Positions 17,136 to 26,811 of a stretch of DNA of 64,000 nt are shown piece after piece. Position numbers and translations under genes: made by a program. This stretch comes from Nocardia sp. CNY236 (lineage in GTDB: Bacteria; Actinomycetota; Actinomycetes; Mycobacteriales; Mycobacteriaceae), in NCBI RefSeq assembly GCF_000482385.1, contig NZ_AXVD01000015.1, forward strand, positions 62,001 through 126,000. Direction: 5' to 3'. Every line of letters starts with the position of its first letter. Position 1 is the first letter of the stretch. The notes beneath the pieces were generated by a model. It ran no database searches. It was not told the DNA's origin and worked only from the letters and a program-made list of their open reading frames with translations.

Positions 17136-18815
17136 TCAGCCCACACCGAGGTAGGCGGACTTCACCGCGGGATCGATGAGCAGTTCGCTTCCGCGACCGG
17201 TCTTGGTAACCTTTCCGGTCTCCAAGATGTAGGCGCGACCGCTGCGAGCCAATGCTTGCTGGGCATTCTGCTCGACCAGCAGGACCGTGGTGCCTTCCCG
17301 ATTGATCTCGGTGATGATCCGAAATATCTGCTGGATCACCATGGGCGCCAATCCCATCGACGGTTCATCGAGCAACAGCAGCCGAGGCCGCGCCATGAGT
17401 GCCCGAGCAATCGCCAGCATCTGTTGCTCTCCACCGGAGAGGGTGCCCCCGACCTGTTTGCCCCGTTCATGCAGCCTCGGAAAGAGCTCGAACACCCACT
17501 CCAATGTGCGATGATAGTCGGCTTTTCGGCGAAAACTCCGTCCATAGCAACCCATTTCGAGGTTCTCCTGCACCGTCATTCCGGGGAACACACCCCGCCC
17601 TTCCGGCGCCTGGATCAGGCCGTGAGCCACCCGCTCGTGCGCCTGCATCCGAGTGATGTCACGACCATCGAAAACGATGCGACCGCGAGTCAACGGCAAC
17701 AGCCCGGACATTGCACGCATGGTTGTCGTCTTCCCAGCACCATTGGCGCCGAGCAGCGTGATCAGCTCGCCCTCGGCCACCGTGAGGGAAATCCCGTGCA
17801 GGGCACGGATTCTGCCGTAATCGACGACCATGTCCTCGATTTCGAGCAACGCCGCCGCCGAGCCGGGACCGGACCCGGCGGTGGGTGGGGACTGGGTGAG
17901 CGGCTCGGTCACCGCAGGCTCGGCGCGCCACATCGCCTCCGGTGTGGACTGCGCAGAATCGTCCGTTGATCGGTCCTCCCGGCCACTGTCGTCGACACCA
18001 GCGTCCCCGGCGCCGTGACCGGGCGCCTCGTCTGCGTCGGCGTCCGGTGCACCCAGATACGCCGCGATCACCGCCGGGTCTTCTCGGATGTCCGCAGGGC
18101 GCCCATCCGCGATCTTGCGGCCGAACTCCAGCACCACGATGCGGTCGGTGACACCCATGACCATCCGCATGTCGTGCTCGATCAACAGCACCGTGAAGCC
18201 ATCGTCGCGGATCTTCCGGATCAGATCCATGAGCGCGGACTTCTCGCTGGGGTTGAAGCCGGCCGCAGGCTCGTCCAGACACAACAGCTTCGGATCGGTG
18301 GCCAATGCGCGGGCGATCTCCAAGCGACGTTGGTCGCCATAGGGCAGATTGCGTGCTTTCTCCGCCGCACGCGGCGCAATGCCGACGAACGTCAACATCG
18401 CCATGCCGCGATCGATGGCGTCGCGTTCCTCCCGCCGGTGCCGCGGCGTCCGAAACACCGCACCCGGCACCGAGGTCTTGTGGCGTGCATCGGTGCCGAC
18501 CACCACGTTCTCCAACGCGGTCATCTCGCCGAACAGGCGCACATTCTGGAACGTGCGTGCGATACCGAGCCGAGTGATGGCATTGCGCTTGGTTTTCACC
18601 AGCGGCTTGCCGTCGAAGGACACCAGACCGGACGCAGGCTGGTAGACGCCGGTGATCGCATTGAAGCAGGTGGTCTTTCCTGCTCCGTTGGGTCCGATCA
18701 GCCCCAGGATCTCACCGCGGCGGATTTCGAAACTGACGTCGTCCAATGCGGTCAGGCCGCCGAACTTCACCGTGAGCCCCTCGGTGCGCAACAGGGGCGC
18801 GCTGGTCGCGTTCAC
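17136..18815 (-). CDS. livGF: Branched-chain amino-acid ABC transporter, fused ATPases LivG-LivF
   Basis: One 559-residue polypeptide carries both ATPases of a LivFGHM importer. The LivG half (8-258) has Walker A GPNGAGKT (41-48), the family block TRLGIARTFQNVRLF, signature LPYGDQRR, DEPAAG and IEHDM. A polar acidic/Pro-rich linker (259-321) follows. The LivF half (323-559) has Walker A GANGAGKT (356-363), GLIQAPEGRGVFPGMTV, LSGGEQQ (459-465) and LLDEPSMGLAP. The two subunits are normally separate genes. The GTG start at 18815 overlaps the livM stop by 4 nt (GTGA), which implies coupling. It powers uptake through LivH/LivM. Confidence 0.95.
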   Translation of the reverse strand: MNATSAPLLRTEGLTVKFGGLTALDDVSFEIRRGEILGLIGPNGAGKTTCFNAITGVYQPASGLVSFDGKPLVKTKRNAITRLGIARTFQNVRLFGEMTALENVVVGTDARHKTSVPGAVFRTPRHRREERDAIDRGMAMLTFVGIAPRAAEKARNLPYGDQRRLEIARALATDPKLLCLDEPAAGFNPSEKSALMDLIRKIRDDGFTVLLIEHDMRMVMGVTDRIVVLEFGRKIADGRPADIREDPAVIAAYLGAPDADADEAPGHGAGDAGVDDSGREDRSTDDSAQSTPEAMWRAEPAVTEPLTQSPPTAGSGPGSAAALLEIEDMVVDYGRIRALHGISLTVAEGELITLLGANGAGKTTTMRAMSGLLPLTRGRIVFDGRDITRMQAHERVAHGLIQAPEGRGVFPGMTVQENLEMGCYGRSFRRKADYHRTLEWVFELFPRLHERGKQVGGTLSGGEQQMLAIARALMARPRLLLLDEPSMGLAPMVIQQIFRIITEINREGTTVLLVEQNAQQALARSGRAYILETGKVTKTGRGSELLIDPAVKSAYLGVG

Positions 18816-20230
18816 CGCCCCGCTCCGATCGACTCCTGGGTATCTGGTTTGCGCACGGCCAGATACACGTGCCTGCCATAGGCGAGCAACTTCTGTCGCG
18901 CTGGGAACAGCCCTTGCGGACGAAGAATCATTACCACCACCAACGCGATACCGAAATACAGGTACTTGAGGTCTCCCAACGATTGCGCGCCGCCCATGCG
19001 GAACAGCAACACGCTGCCGAGCAAGAGCAATGCCAGCACCGCCGTGACCACCAGTCCCGTGACCACCCCGCGGCGCGGCCAAGCGCCCCACCGGTCGGCC
19101 CACAGCCGCCAGGCGACGAGCAGCGCCAGGAACACCGCAACGCAGATCGCCAGCCAGACGTAGCCGGTCGACTCGTCACTCACCAGGTTCACCGACTGCA
19201 ACCGAGCAGGTAGGTAGGCGATGAGGAACGCCCCGACGACAACCCCCAACTTGTTGCCCTGGCCCCCGATCACCACCGCGCACAAGAACAGAACCGAGTT
19301 GACGATGTTGAAACCGGACGGATTGATGAACTGCACCTGCCCGGCGTACATCGCTCCGGACACTCCGCCCACCGCAGCGCCCATCACGAATGCCCACAGC
19401 TTGAACTTGAACGTCGGAACACCCATGATCTCTGCCGCGTCCTCGTCCTCACGGATGGCCACCCAGGCGCGACCGACTCGACTGCGCTCCATGTTGCCGA
19501 CCATCAGCAACACGATGATCACCAGCGCCAGACCGAACCAGTACCAATAGGTGCCGTAGCTGGCACGGTCCAGAATGTTCGCGCTGTCGGCGTCGCCGAT
19601 GTTGCCGCCGGAGAACACACCGTCCGGCCTGCTCTCCGACTCGCCGACCCGTGGGTAGGCCACCTCGGTGAGACCGAGGCTGCCGTTGGTGACGTCGGTG
19701 AGATTGTCGGCCAGCAACCGGACGATCTCACCGAAGCCGAGGGTGACGATGGCGAGGTAGTCGCCACGCAGGCGCAGTGTCGGCGAGCCGAGAATCAAAC
19801 CGGAGACAGCGGTCACCGCGACCGCGATCGGCAGGCAGGCCAGCCATGCCCATCGGAGATCCAGCCAACCATCGTCGACCTGATTCCATGGACTGCTGGG
19901 GCTGGTGAGCAAGCCCACCGTGTACGCGCCCACAGCGTAGAAGCCGACATAGCCGAGGTCGAGCAAGCCTGCTTGCCCCACCACCACATTGAGGCCGATT
20001 GCCACCAGGGCATACATCGCGACCTGCGCCATCACCAGGCCGAAGTTGTAGGACGGGGTATCCAGCAACGGTGGCGGATACAGCGGTAGCAGCGCGAGCA
20101 GGAAGACGATCGGAACCCCGAAGCCCCATTGTGCGGGTCTGCTCAGACCATCCCACCAGTGTCGGATGCTGTCGCCGAGGCCATGTCGCGGGACGTCGGA
20201 CGCGGGTGGCAGCGTGGTCGTTTCGGTCAT
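18812..20230 (-). CDS. livM: Branched-chain amino-acid ABC transporter permease LivM
   Basis: A 472-residue inner-membrane permease, longer than many LivM proteins (about 350-420). Hydrophobic segments run from about residue 35. The family block GQAGLLDLGYVGFYAVGAYT is present, as is the cytoplasmic coupling region GRAWVAIREDEDAAEIMGV that contacts the ATPases. The start ATG at 20230 overlaps the livH stop (ATGA); longer in-frame sequence upstream lies inside livH. It forms the channel with LivH. Confidence 0.93.
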   Translation of the reverse strand: MTETTTLPPASDVPRHGLGDSIRHWWDGLSRPAQWGFGVPIVFLLALLPLYPPPLLDTPSYNFGLVMAQVAMYALVAIGLNVVVGQAGLLDLGYVGFYAVGAYTVGLLTSPSSPWNQVDDGWLDLRWAWLACLPIAVAVTAVSGLILGSPTLRLRGDYLAIVTLGFGEIVRLLADNLTDVTNGSLGLTEVAYPRVGESESRPDGVFSGGNIGDADSANILDRASYGTYWYWFGLALVIIVLLMVGNMERSRVGRAWVAIREDEDAAEIMGVPTFKFKLWAFVMGAAVGGVSGAMYAGQVQFINPSGFNIVNSVLFLCAVVIGGQGNKLGVVVGAFLIAYLPARLQSVNLVSDESTGYVWLAICVAVFLALLVAWRLWADRWGAWPRRGVVTGLVVTAVLALLLLGSVLLFRMGGAQSLGDLKYLYFGIALVVVMILRPQGLFPARQKLLAYGRHVYLAVRKPDTQESIGAGR

Positions 20231-21264
20231 ACGCGCGCCCTTCCGAGACTCTCGCCGAGGATGCCGGTCGGACGGAACATCAAGACCAGAACCAACACGA
20301 CGAACGCGACCACATCGCGCCACTCGGTACCGAACAGCATTTGACCGTATTGCTCTGCTACTCCGAGCAAAAGGCCCCCGAGCAGCGCGCCGCGCAAGTT
20401 GCCGATGCCGCCGAGCACCGCGGCGCTGAATGCCTTGATGCCGAGAATGAATCCACCGGAGTAGATGATCCCGTTCGGGTACTTGAGCGTGTACAACATC
20501 GCCGCCGCACCGGCAAGGACGCCGCCGATGAGAAACGTCAGCATGATGACCCGCTCTCGCGATACGCCCATCAGCGTGGCCGTATCGGGATCTTGAGCCA
20601 CGGCCCGAATTCCGCGGCCGAACTTGGTCCGATTGATCACGAGCTCGGTGAGAATCGCCAGCACCATCATCGCCGAGACGATGAGCAGCGCAATGTTGGT
20701 CACGCTCGCTCCGCCGACAGTGAACTGCACGGTCGGTTCGACGAGCCGAATCGGCTGCTGCGCATTGGTGCCACCGAGATCTGGCCGGATCTTCGGCAGT
20801 ACGAAGTGCACGAGTTCCTGGAGTATGAACGAAATCCCGATAGCGGTGATCAAAAAACTCAGGCGGGATGCGCCTTGCTTGCGCAACGGGCGATACGCCG
20901 CCCGTTCCAATCCGACAGCAGCGCCGCCCGAGACCGCCATGCCCACGATCATCGCCAAACCCAGGTAGATGATGGTGAACAGGACACCTTGGTCGTAGAT
21001 GGTCGGGCTGGCAACGAACCCGAAGAGCATCAACCCGATCAGTTGCCCGAACATGCCGAGCATGAAGATTTCCGAATGAGCGAAATTGATCAGCCGCAAG
21101 ACGCCATACACCAAGGTATAGCCCACCGCGACCAGCGCGTAGATCGCGCCATAGGTCACGCCGTCGACGGTCAGACGCCAGAAATTGTCGACCAACCCCA
21201 CATAGTCGAAGTCGATCGAACCACTGGCGAATGGCACCCCCTCGGCCACCGCCGTTCTATTCAT
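20227..21264 (-). CDS. livH: Branched-chain amino-acid ABC transporter permease LivH
   Basis: A 345-residue permease with about eight membrane segments. LivH hallmarks are YGVLRLINFAHSEIFMLG near the N-terminus and the EAA-like loop GRGIRAVAQDPDTATLMGV. The ATG at 21264 is preferred because GAGGGA lies 8 nt upstream. Two further in-frame ATGs (21279 and 21291) lack a ribosome site. The gene is followed by livM with a 4-nt overlap and preceded by the binding-protein gene at 84 bp. Confidence 0.93.
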   Translation of the reverse strand: MNRTAVAEGVPFASGSIDFDYVGLVDNFWRLTVDGVTYGAIYALVAVGYTLVYGVLRLINFAHSEIFMLGMFGQLIGLMLFGFVASPTIYDQGVLFTIIYLGLAMIVGMAVSGGAAVGLERAAYRPLRKQGASRLSFLITAIGISFILQELVHFVLPKIRPDLGGTNAQQPIRLVEPTVQFTVGGASVTNIALLIVSAMMVLAILTELVINRTKFGRGIRAVAQDPDTATLMGVSRERVIMLTFLIGGVLAGAAAMLYTLKYPNGIIYSGGFILGIKAFSAAVLGGIGNLRGALLGGLLLGVAEQYGQMLFGTEWRDVVAFVVLVLVLMFRPTGILGESLGRARV

Positions 21265-21347
21265 GAATAAGTCCCTCATCAGTGTGTCCATCGCACAGCG
21301 GCACGCACCGGGTAGTCACCCCAGCACGTGCCGCGTCCGAAGTAGGT

Positions 21348-22565
21348 CTACTCGACCTCGTACACCCAGATCAGGGCGTCCGACAGCTCACCGCTGGCAT
21401 CCCAGCTGTAGTTCCGCCCGAGGCCGGCGCCGTCATACGCGCGGACGAAGTCGAGCAGGTCCGGGCGTGTGAGTTTCCCGGCGCCGATACCCTTGGCCAG
21501 AATCGTGGCGAGGTCGTAGGCCTCGACCGAATAGATGCCCGGTGCTTGTCCGGTGAGCTCTTGGTAGGCGCTCGCGAACTCCGCCGGCGCGGGCCCACAC
21601 GGACACGACAGCGTCGCCCCTTCGGCCGAAGTGCCGGCCTGCTTGACGAATTCTGGGTCGTTGGACCCGTCCCCCGACACGAAGTCGCCCTCGAAACCAC
21701 CGGATTTCAGCTGCTCGATCAGCGGCGCGCTCTGCGCATAGAAACCGGCGAAGAAGACAGCGTCCGGCTTCGCACTGGTCACCTTGGTAACCACTGCAGA
21801 GTAGTCCTTGTTGTCGTCGTTCTTGACCGATGCCGCACACCCCGGATCGGCTACGCCGCCGAGTCCCTCGTTGATCGCCTGGGCCAGCCCTTCGCCGTAC
21901 GCGTCGTCCAGCTTGACGACACAGACCTTCTCATAGCCAGCGGTGTTGATCATGTAGTTTGCGACGGCTCCGCCTTGCACCTTGTCATGCGGCAAACCGC
22001 GGAAGAAACTGGTCCATCCTTTCTGGGTCAGTTCCACCTTGGTCGCAGACGGGGTCATCGTCACCAGGCCCGCGTCGCTGAGGATCTTGCCGGTCGCCTC
22101 GGTCTCCCCGGAGAAAAAGGGCCCGACCATGCCGACGACCGACTCGTCGCCGACGATCTGCGGGATCACCTGCGTGGCCTTCTGCTCGTCGCCCTCGGTG
22201 TCCCATGTCCTCAACACGATCTGACAACCGGAGTTGGCCTCGTTGTGTTGCTCGATCGCGAGCTTGGCACCGTTGACGATATTGATGCCCAGAGCGGAAT
22301 TCTTACCGGTGAGCGCGCCCGCCATCGCGATCGTGGTACCAGGCGGGCAGTTCGCTCCACCGTCACCAGCAGGACTTGCCGCCAGGGTGCCTTCGGCGAA
22401 CGGTATCTCCTTGCCGTCCTGATCGACCTGCATCACCGGCTGGATGGACAAGTCCACGGCATCGCCGGTGTCCTTGCCGCTGCAACCGGCCAATACCAGC
22501 GCTGCAGAAGCGCAGGCGACCACGACACCGCGTGTGGAACGACTGTGCCACGTAGAACCAAGCAC
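21348..22565 (-). CDS. livK: Branched-chain amino-acid ABC transporter substrate-binding lipoprotein
   Basis: A 405-residue type I periplasmic-binding fold protein. It has a lipoprotein signal with lipobox LAGC, Cys28 being the lipidated residue; this should be processed by Lgt, which is encoded in this window. Typical blocks are AGALTGKNSALGI and VGMVGPFFSGETEA. Cys pairs later in the chain (e.g. SCPCGP) may form disulfides. The start is GTG 22565 with AGAGGTG about 5 nt upstream. It is the first gene of the livK-livH-livM-livGF operon. Ligand specificity (Leu/Ile/Val or another amide) cannot be read from sequence. Confidence 0.92.
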   Translation of the reverse strand: MLGSTWHSRSTRGVVVACASAALVLAGCSGKDTGDAVDLSIQPVMQVDQDGKEIPFAEGTLAASPAGDGGANCPPGTTIAMAGALTGKNSALGINIVNGAKLAIEQHNEANSGCQIVLRTWDTEGDEQKATQVIPQIVGDESVVGMVGPFFSGETEATGKILSDAGLVTMTPSATKVELTQKGWTSFFRGLPHDKVQGGAVANYMINTAGYEKVCVVKLDDAYGEGLAQAINEGLGGVADPGCAASVKNDDNKDYSAVVTKVTSAKPDAVFFAGFYAQSAPLIEQLKSGGFEGDFVSGDGSNDPEFVKQAGTSAEGATLSCPCGPAPAEFASAYQELTGQAPGIYSVEAYDLATILAKGIGAGKLTRPDLLDFVRAYDGAGLGRNYSWDASGELSDALIWVYEVE

Positions 22566-22744
22566 GATTCACCTCTACGTTCTGTGCTCCCCTGAGGGTC
22601 TCTCCGGGAAGGCTGACCTCATCAACTTGGACAGAACATAGCGGTAATTCGCCATCCGCGCATAGCATTCGAGTGACGCAGGTTACACATATTCGTGAAT
22701 CCGCAGCCTCGAGGGCGCACACTCATGCGGGAACCCAACCGCCG

Positions 22745-23362
22745 TCACTTGGGAGTCAGATTCTCCAACACGACCTCCGCGACCGCCTTCATTGTGGTTC
22801 GCCGATCCATTGCTGTGCGCTGAATCCACTTGAACGCCTGCGGCTCCGACAATCCCTGAGTCTGCATCAGAACCCCTTTGGCCCGCTCCACCAACTTGCG
22901 GGTCTCCAGCCGCTCGGCGAGGTTTGCCACCTCGCTCTCGAGCGCGGCGATCTCGTGGAAGCGACTGGCCGCCAATTCGATTGCCGGCACCAGGTCCGAC
23001 TTCGTGAACGGCTTCACCAGATAGGCCATCGCGCCGGCGTCACGCGCCCGCTCCACGAGATCACGCTGACTGAAGGCCGTCAGAATAACCACGGGGGCAA
23101 CCCGTTTGGATGCGATCTCCGCGGCCGCGTCGATACCGTCTCGGCGCGGCATCTTGACGTCCATGATGACCAGATCCGGCCGGTGCTCGACTGCGAGGTC
23201 CACCGCCTGCTGACCATCGCCCGCCTCGCCTACCACCCGATAGCCCTCTTCGGTCAACATCTCGACCAGATCCATGCGAATGAGCGCTTCGTCCTCGGCG
23301 ACGACGACCCGCTTCGCTCCGGCCTCCCGCGTGGTGCCGGCGCCCCCAGCTGCTGTGCTCAT
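22745..23362 (-). CDS. pdtaR: Two-component response regulator with ANTAR RNA-binding domain
   Basis: A 205-residue homologue of mycobacterial PdtaR (Rv1626). The receiver domain (about 15-130) has acidic E23/D24, phospho-acceptor D68 (IMDVKMP), T95 and K117. A short coiled link leads to a C-terminal ANTAR domain (about 145-200; AKGVLMQTQGLSEPQAFKWIQ) that binds paired RNA hairpins to prevent termination. The partner histidine kinase PdtaS is normally encoded elsewhere, and no kinase of that type is seen here. The start is ATG 23362 with GAGGGG 7 nt upstream. Confidence 0.95.
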   Translation of the reverse strand: MSTAAGGAGTTREAGAKRVVVAEDEALIRMDLVEMLTEEGYRVVGEAGDGQQAVDLAVEHRPDLVIMDVKMPRRDGIDAAAEIASKRVAPVVILTAFSQRDLVERARDAGAMAYLVKPFTKSDLVPAIELAASRFHEIAALESEVANLAERLETRKLVERAKGVLMQTQGLSEPQAFKWIQRTAMDRRTTMKAVAEVVLENLTPK

Positions 23363-23563
23363 AGATAGACCCCTCTGGTTTCGATGCCCTGTCCCTCGGC
23401 ACACCGAAGCGCCGCGATCGAACCGCGCGACCGTCGGCCGATCCTCGGCTGCCGAGTGATGTAAAGAGTACCTTTCAGTTCGAGACAGAACGCATATACC
23501 CTGCGCAAACGGCGCGCCCACAGCGCTACGGCCAACGCATTCGCTTCTCCCGGACATACCCGC

Positions 23564-23569
23564 TATAGT
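23564..23569 (+). promoter_or_regulatory. -10 box (TATAGT) of tRNA-Leu
   Basis: TATAGT lies 13 nt before the tRNA 5' end, the distance expected for a tRNA promoter with a short leader. The -35 region is weak. Confidence 0.55.
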
Positions 23570-23582
23570 TGCCTCCCGGTGC

Positions 23583-23669
23583 GCCGAGTTGGCGGAACTG
23601 GCAGACGCGACGGTCTCAAAAACCGTTGTCCGAAAGGACGTGTGGGTTCGAGTCCCACACTCGGCACCA
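23583..23669 (+). tRNA. tRNA-Leu (anticodon CAA)
   Basis: The acceptor arms GCCGAGT and ACTCGGC pair perfectly, followed by discriminator A and an encoded CCA (23667-23669). The anticodon stem ACGGT/ACCGT closes loop CTCAAAA, giving anticodon CAA, which reads UUG. The T-arm is GTGGG-TTCGAGT-CCCAC. A long variable arm (TCC GAAA GGA type) makes it class II, as required for leucine. No integrase or direct repeat is visible at its 3' end. Confidence 0.97.
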
Positions 23670-24042
23670 TCATGATCGGCCTCCTTTCCCGAGCCGCCAT
23701 TCCCGTATCCCGATACCCATCCTGCCTTGCCATGCTTGGCCGCGCGATAGGGTGGGTGCCACCTGAGCCGATACCCCCTGAGCCGGCGGCAGCGGGCAGC
23801 CGGCAGCGGCTACCATCCCCCTTCCAGTGCACCTGACCAGTGACCGCAAGACTCGCCGTAGACACCCGCGGCGCCGGTGTCACACTTCCTCGTCCCCACC
23901 CACATGCGGTAGCCTGCCCGGGCGCGGCCGAATACACCTATTCGTCTGCCGTTGCCGGATGTGCCCCATGGGGTCCAGACGGTGTGGACTCCCGCGGACA
24001 ACACTCTGCGCCGTTGCTGGTTCGACACGACAGGACTCAGAC
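23670..24042. other. 373-bp spacer after tRNA-Leu
   Basis: No gene is evident between the tRNA and the next coding region. The sequence has short GC-rich repeats (e.g. CCTGAGCCG twice near 23761-23780) but no clear terminator hairpin, integrase remnant or attachment-site duplication. Confidence 0.5.
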
Positions 24043-24468
24043 ATGCCGAAGCGAACTTCGGATGTTTCGCTCCATGTTCATGTGACACCGGAAACCCTCG
24101 AGCAGGTCGTGGCCACCGTGCGCGCGGTGGTCGACGATCACCTCATCGATCACGATGTATTCGCCTGGCGGTTCACGGTACCGGTCGACACCGACAATCC
24201 AACCCACCTCGCGCTCGAAAATCACCACCGTGCGAGTCACCTCGACGATACGGCGCACAACCGGCAAACCTACGAGATCGTGCTCGGCCTGGTCGGCTCG
24301 CCCGACCAGCTGGCCGACCGTGATATGGCGATATTGGAACGCGAACTGCTGCAGAATATCTCCATGCTCGGGCGCAGCAAACCGGGAGAGTCGATCCCGC
24401 TCTCGATTCGATCCTCGCCCTGCACCGACGTCGATCTCGACATCGACCGCACCCGCGAATTGCTGTGA
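24043..24468 (+). CDS. Unknown conserved-looking protein
   Basis: A 141-residue acidic protein (MPKRTSDVSLHVHVTPETLEQVV...). It is predicted to alternate beta strands and helices, with no signal peptide, membrane segment or metal motif; the several histidines are scattered. I do not recognise a family. Coding is supported by strong third-position GC and a clean reading frame from ATG 24043 to 24468. The start is the first Met after a long non-coding-like extension. It converges on tesB with 10 nt between stops. Confidence 0.7.
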   Translation: MPKRTSDVSLHVHVTPETLEQVVATVRAVVDDHLIDHDVFAWRFTVPVDTDNPTHLALENHHRASHLDDTAHNRQTYEIVLGLVGSPDQLADRDMAILERELLQNISMLGRSKPGESIPLSIRSSPCTDVDLDIDRTRELL

Positions 24469-24478
24469 GCCCGTCCGC

Positions 24479-25387
24479 CTACCTTCGTGCGGGGAAGTGA
24501 CGGATGAGTCCCTCCTGGACAGTGGTCGCCAACAGCTCGCCACAACGAGAGTAGAAGCGCCCGGTCGCCAAGCCACGAGAACCGGCGGCCACCGGCGATT
24601 CGGTGGCGTACAGCACCCATTCGTCGAAACGGAAGCGGCGGTGGAACCAGATCGAATGGTTGACCGTCGCCGCGACGATCCGGTCCAGGCCCCACGACAG
24701 CCCGTGGGTGGTGATGATCGAATCCATCACCGTGGTGTCGGACGAATAACCGAGCAGGGCAACGTGCAGCATCGGGTCATCGGGTAGAGCTCCGTCGGCG
24801 CGCATCCACACCCGATTGTGGTTGAGTCGCTCACCGGTGCCTTTGAGAATCCATGCTGGGTCGTTGATGTAGCGCATATCGATCGGATGCGGCGCGTTGA
24901 TGAACATCTGCAGCTTGTCTTCCAAGCCTTCGAAGCTCTCCTCCACCCGCGGCAGCGTCTCCGGATCCGGAACCTCCGGCTGCTCGTGCGCATGTTCCAG
25001 TCCAGTACCCCAGTCCTGGAAGGCCGCGAGCATCACGAACAGCGCCCGACCGTTCTGGCTGGCGGTCACGGTTCGATTGGCGAACGCACGGCCGTCGCGA
25101 TGTCGGTCCACCCGATACTCGATCGGCTGTTTCACATCACCGCCCCGGACGAAATGCGCGTTCACCGCATGCACCGAACGGCCCCCGACCGTCCGGCCGG
25201 CCGCCACGATCGCTTGTGAGACGAGCTGGCCGCCGAAGGTCCGGCTCCATACCTTGTCCGGATGCCGGCCGACGAACACGTCCCGATCGGTCTGCTCCAG
25301 ATCGAGCAGGCCCACCAGGACATCCAGGTCGGACCGCTGAGCAGGCGGCTGGTCGACGCCGAGAGCGCGACTGGAAGCTGCTGTCAC
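24479..25387 (-). CDS. tesB: Acyl-CoA thioesterase II
   Basis: A 302-residue double-hotdog thioesterase that hydrolyses acyl-CoA to fatty acid and CoA. Features are the N-terminal hotdog with VWSRTFGGQLVSQAIVAA and SVHAVNAHFVRGGD, and the C-terminal hotdog with VALLGYSSDTTVMDS, LDRIVAATVNHSIWFHRRFRFDEW and FYSRCGELLATTVQEGLIR. The GTG start at 25387 overlaps the pyk stop (GTGA), so it is translated from the pyk transcript. The same pyk-tesB pair exists in mycobacteria. Confidence 0.95.
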   Translation of the reverse strand: MTAASSRALGVDQPPAQRSDLDVLVGLLDLEQTDRDVFVGRHPDKVWSRTFGGQLVSQAIVAAGRTVGGRSVHAVNAHFVRGGDVKQPIEYRVDRHRDGRAFANRTVTASQNGRALFVMLAAFQDWGTGLEHAHEQPEVPDPETLPRVEESFEGLEDKLQMFINAPHPIDMRYINDPAWILKGTGERLNHNRVWMRADGALPDDPMLHVALLGYSSDTTVMDSIITTHGLSWGLDRIVAATVNHSIWFHRRFRFDEWVLYATESPVAAGSRGLATGRFYSRCGELLATTVQEGLIRHFPARR

Positions 25388-26805
25388 AAATGGTCCTCCT
25401 CGCCGATACGGTGCACGTGGATCAGGTTGGTCGAACCGACCGTACCGGGTGGCGATCCGGCCACGATGACCACGAGGTCGCCCTTGCGATATCGTCCCAT
25501 CGACAACAACGCGACGTCGACCTGGTGGATCATCGCATCGGTGCTCTCCACGGTCGGCACGATGAAGGTCTCTGTGCCCCAGGTCAGCGCCAGACGGCTG
25601 CGCACTTCCGGCAATGGCGTGAACGCCAGCAGAGGCAGGGGCGTATGGAGCCGGGCCAAACGGCGCACGGTGTCGCCCGACTGAGTGAACGCCACCAATG
25701 CCCTGGCATTGAGCCGTTCGCCGATGTCTCGAGCGGCATAGGAGATCACGCCGCGCTTGGTCCGCGGGACGTGGGTCAGTGGAGGTACACGAGTCGACTC
25801 GATCTCTACTGCGTGCACGATTCGCGCCATAGTGCGCACCGTCTCGATGGGATACTTGCCGACCGAGGTCTCCCCGGACAGCATGACTGCATCGGCGCCG
25901 TCGAGCACTGCGTTCGCCACGTCGGAAGCCTCGGCACGAGTAGGACGAGAATTGTCGATCATCGATTCCAGCATCTGCGTGGCGACGATGACCGGTTTGG
26001 CGTTCTCGCGGGCCACCTGAATGGCCCGCTTCTGTACGAGCGGCACCTGCTCCAGCGGCAGCTCGACTCCCAGATCGCCGCGCGCCACCATCACCGCATC
26101 GAAGGCCAGCACAACGGCCTCGAGGTTGTCGATCGCTTCGGGCTTCTCGAGTTTGGCGATCACCGGCACGCGGCGGCCGACCCGATCCATCACGTCGTGC
26201 ACCAGCTCGACGTCGGACGGTGATCGCACGAACGACAACGCGATGAAGTCGACCCCCAGTTTCAACGCGAATTCCAGGTCCTCGATGTCCTTGTCCGACA
26301 ACGCGGGCACCGACACATCCATGCCCGGCAACGAGACACCCTTGTTGTTGGAGACCGGGCCACCTTCGGTCACCCTGCAGACCACGTCGCTACCGTCGAC
26401 ACCGACGACGACCAGCCCGACCTTGCCATCATCGACCAGCAATCGGTCGCCGGGCTTGGCGTCACCGACGAGCTGCTTGTACGTGGTGGATACTCGGTCG
26501 TGGGTTCCGTCGATGTCATCGATGGTGATGCGAACCTGTTCGCCGGTTGCCCACACCGTTTTGCCGTCCAGGAATCGTCCGAGCCGGATCTTCGGTCCCT
26601 GCAAGTCCGCCAACACGCCGACAGCTCGGCCGAGGTGGTCGGAGGCCTGACGCACCTTCTTGTAGTTCTCGGCATGATCGGCGTGCTCGCCGTGGCTGAA
26701 GTTGAGTCGAGCCACGTCCATGCCACTCTCGACGAGTTCGCGGATTCGATCCTCGGTGGCAGTGGCCGGGCCCAGGGTGCACACAATCTTCGTCCGTCGC
26801 ATCAC
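25384..26805 (-). CDS. pyk: Pyruvate kinase
   Basis: The last step of glycolysis: phosphoenolpyruvate plus ADP gives pyruvate plus ATP. The 473-residue protein has the family opening TKIVCTLGPAT, catalytic-loop MDVARLNFSHG, the active-site helix VIAKLEKPEAIDNL, the VMVARGDLGVE block, ATQMLESMI and SGETSVGKYP. A C-terminal allosteric domain is present. GTG 26805 lies 6 nt after a TAGGCT -10 box, which suggests a leaderless start; ATG 26802 directly after is the alternative. It is translationally coupled to tesB. Confidence 0.97.
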   Translation of the reverse strand: MMRRTKIVCTLGPATATEDRIRELVESGMDVARLNFSHGEHADHAENYKKVRQASDHLGRAVGVLADLQGPKIRLGRFLDGKTVWATGEQVRITIDDIDGTHDRVSTTYKQLVGDAKPGDRLLVDDGKVGLVVVGVDGSDVVCRVTEGGPVSNNKGVSLPGMDVSVPALSDKDIEDLEFALKLGVDFIALSFVRSPSDVELVHDVMDRVGRRVPVIAKLEKPEAIDNLEAVVLAFDAVMVARGDLGVELPLEQVPLVQKRAIQVARENAKPVIVATQMLESMIDNSRPTRAEASDVANAVLDGADAVMLSGETSVGKYPIETVRTMARIVHAVEIESTRVPPLTHVPRTKRGVISYAARDIGERLNARALVAFTQSGDTVRRLARLHTPLPLLAFTPLPEVRSRLALTWGTETFIVPTVESTDAMIHQVDVALLSMGRYRKGDLVVIVAGSPPGTVGSTNLIHVHRIGEEDHL

Positions 26806-26811
26806 GGGTAG

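Noticed and set aside
23583..24042. tRNA-Leu as an integration site for a mobile element
   Set aside because: No integrase, no repeated 3' tRNA end and no phage-like genes lie downstream. The neighbours are chromosomal.
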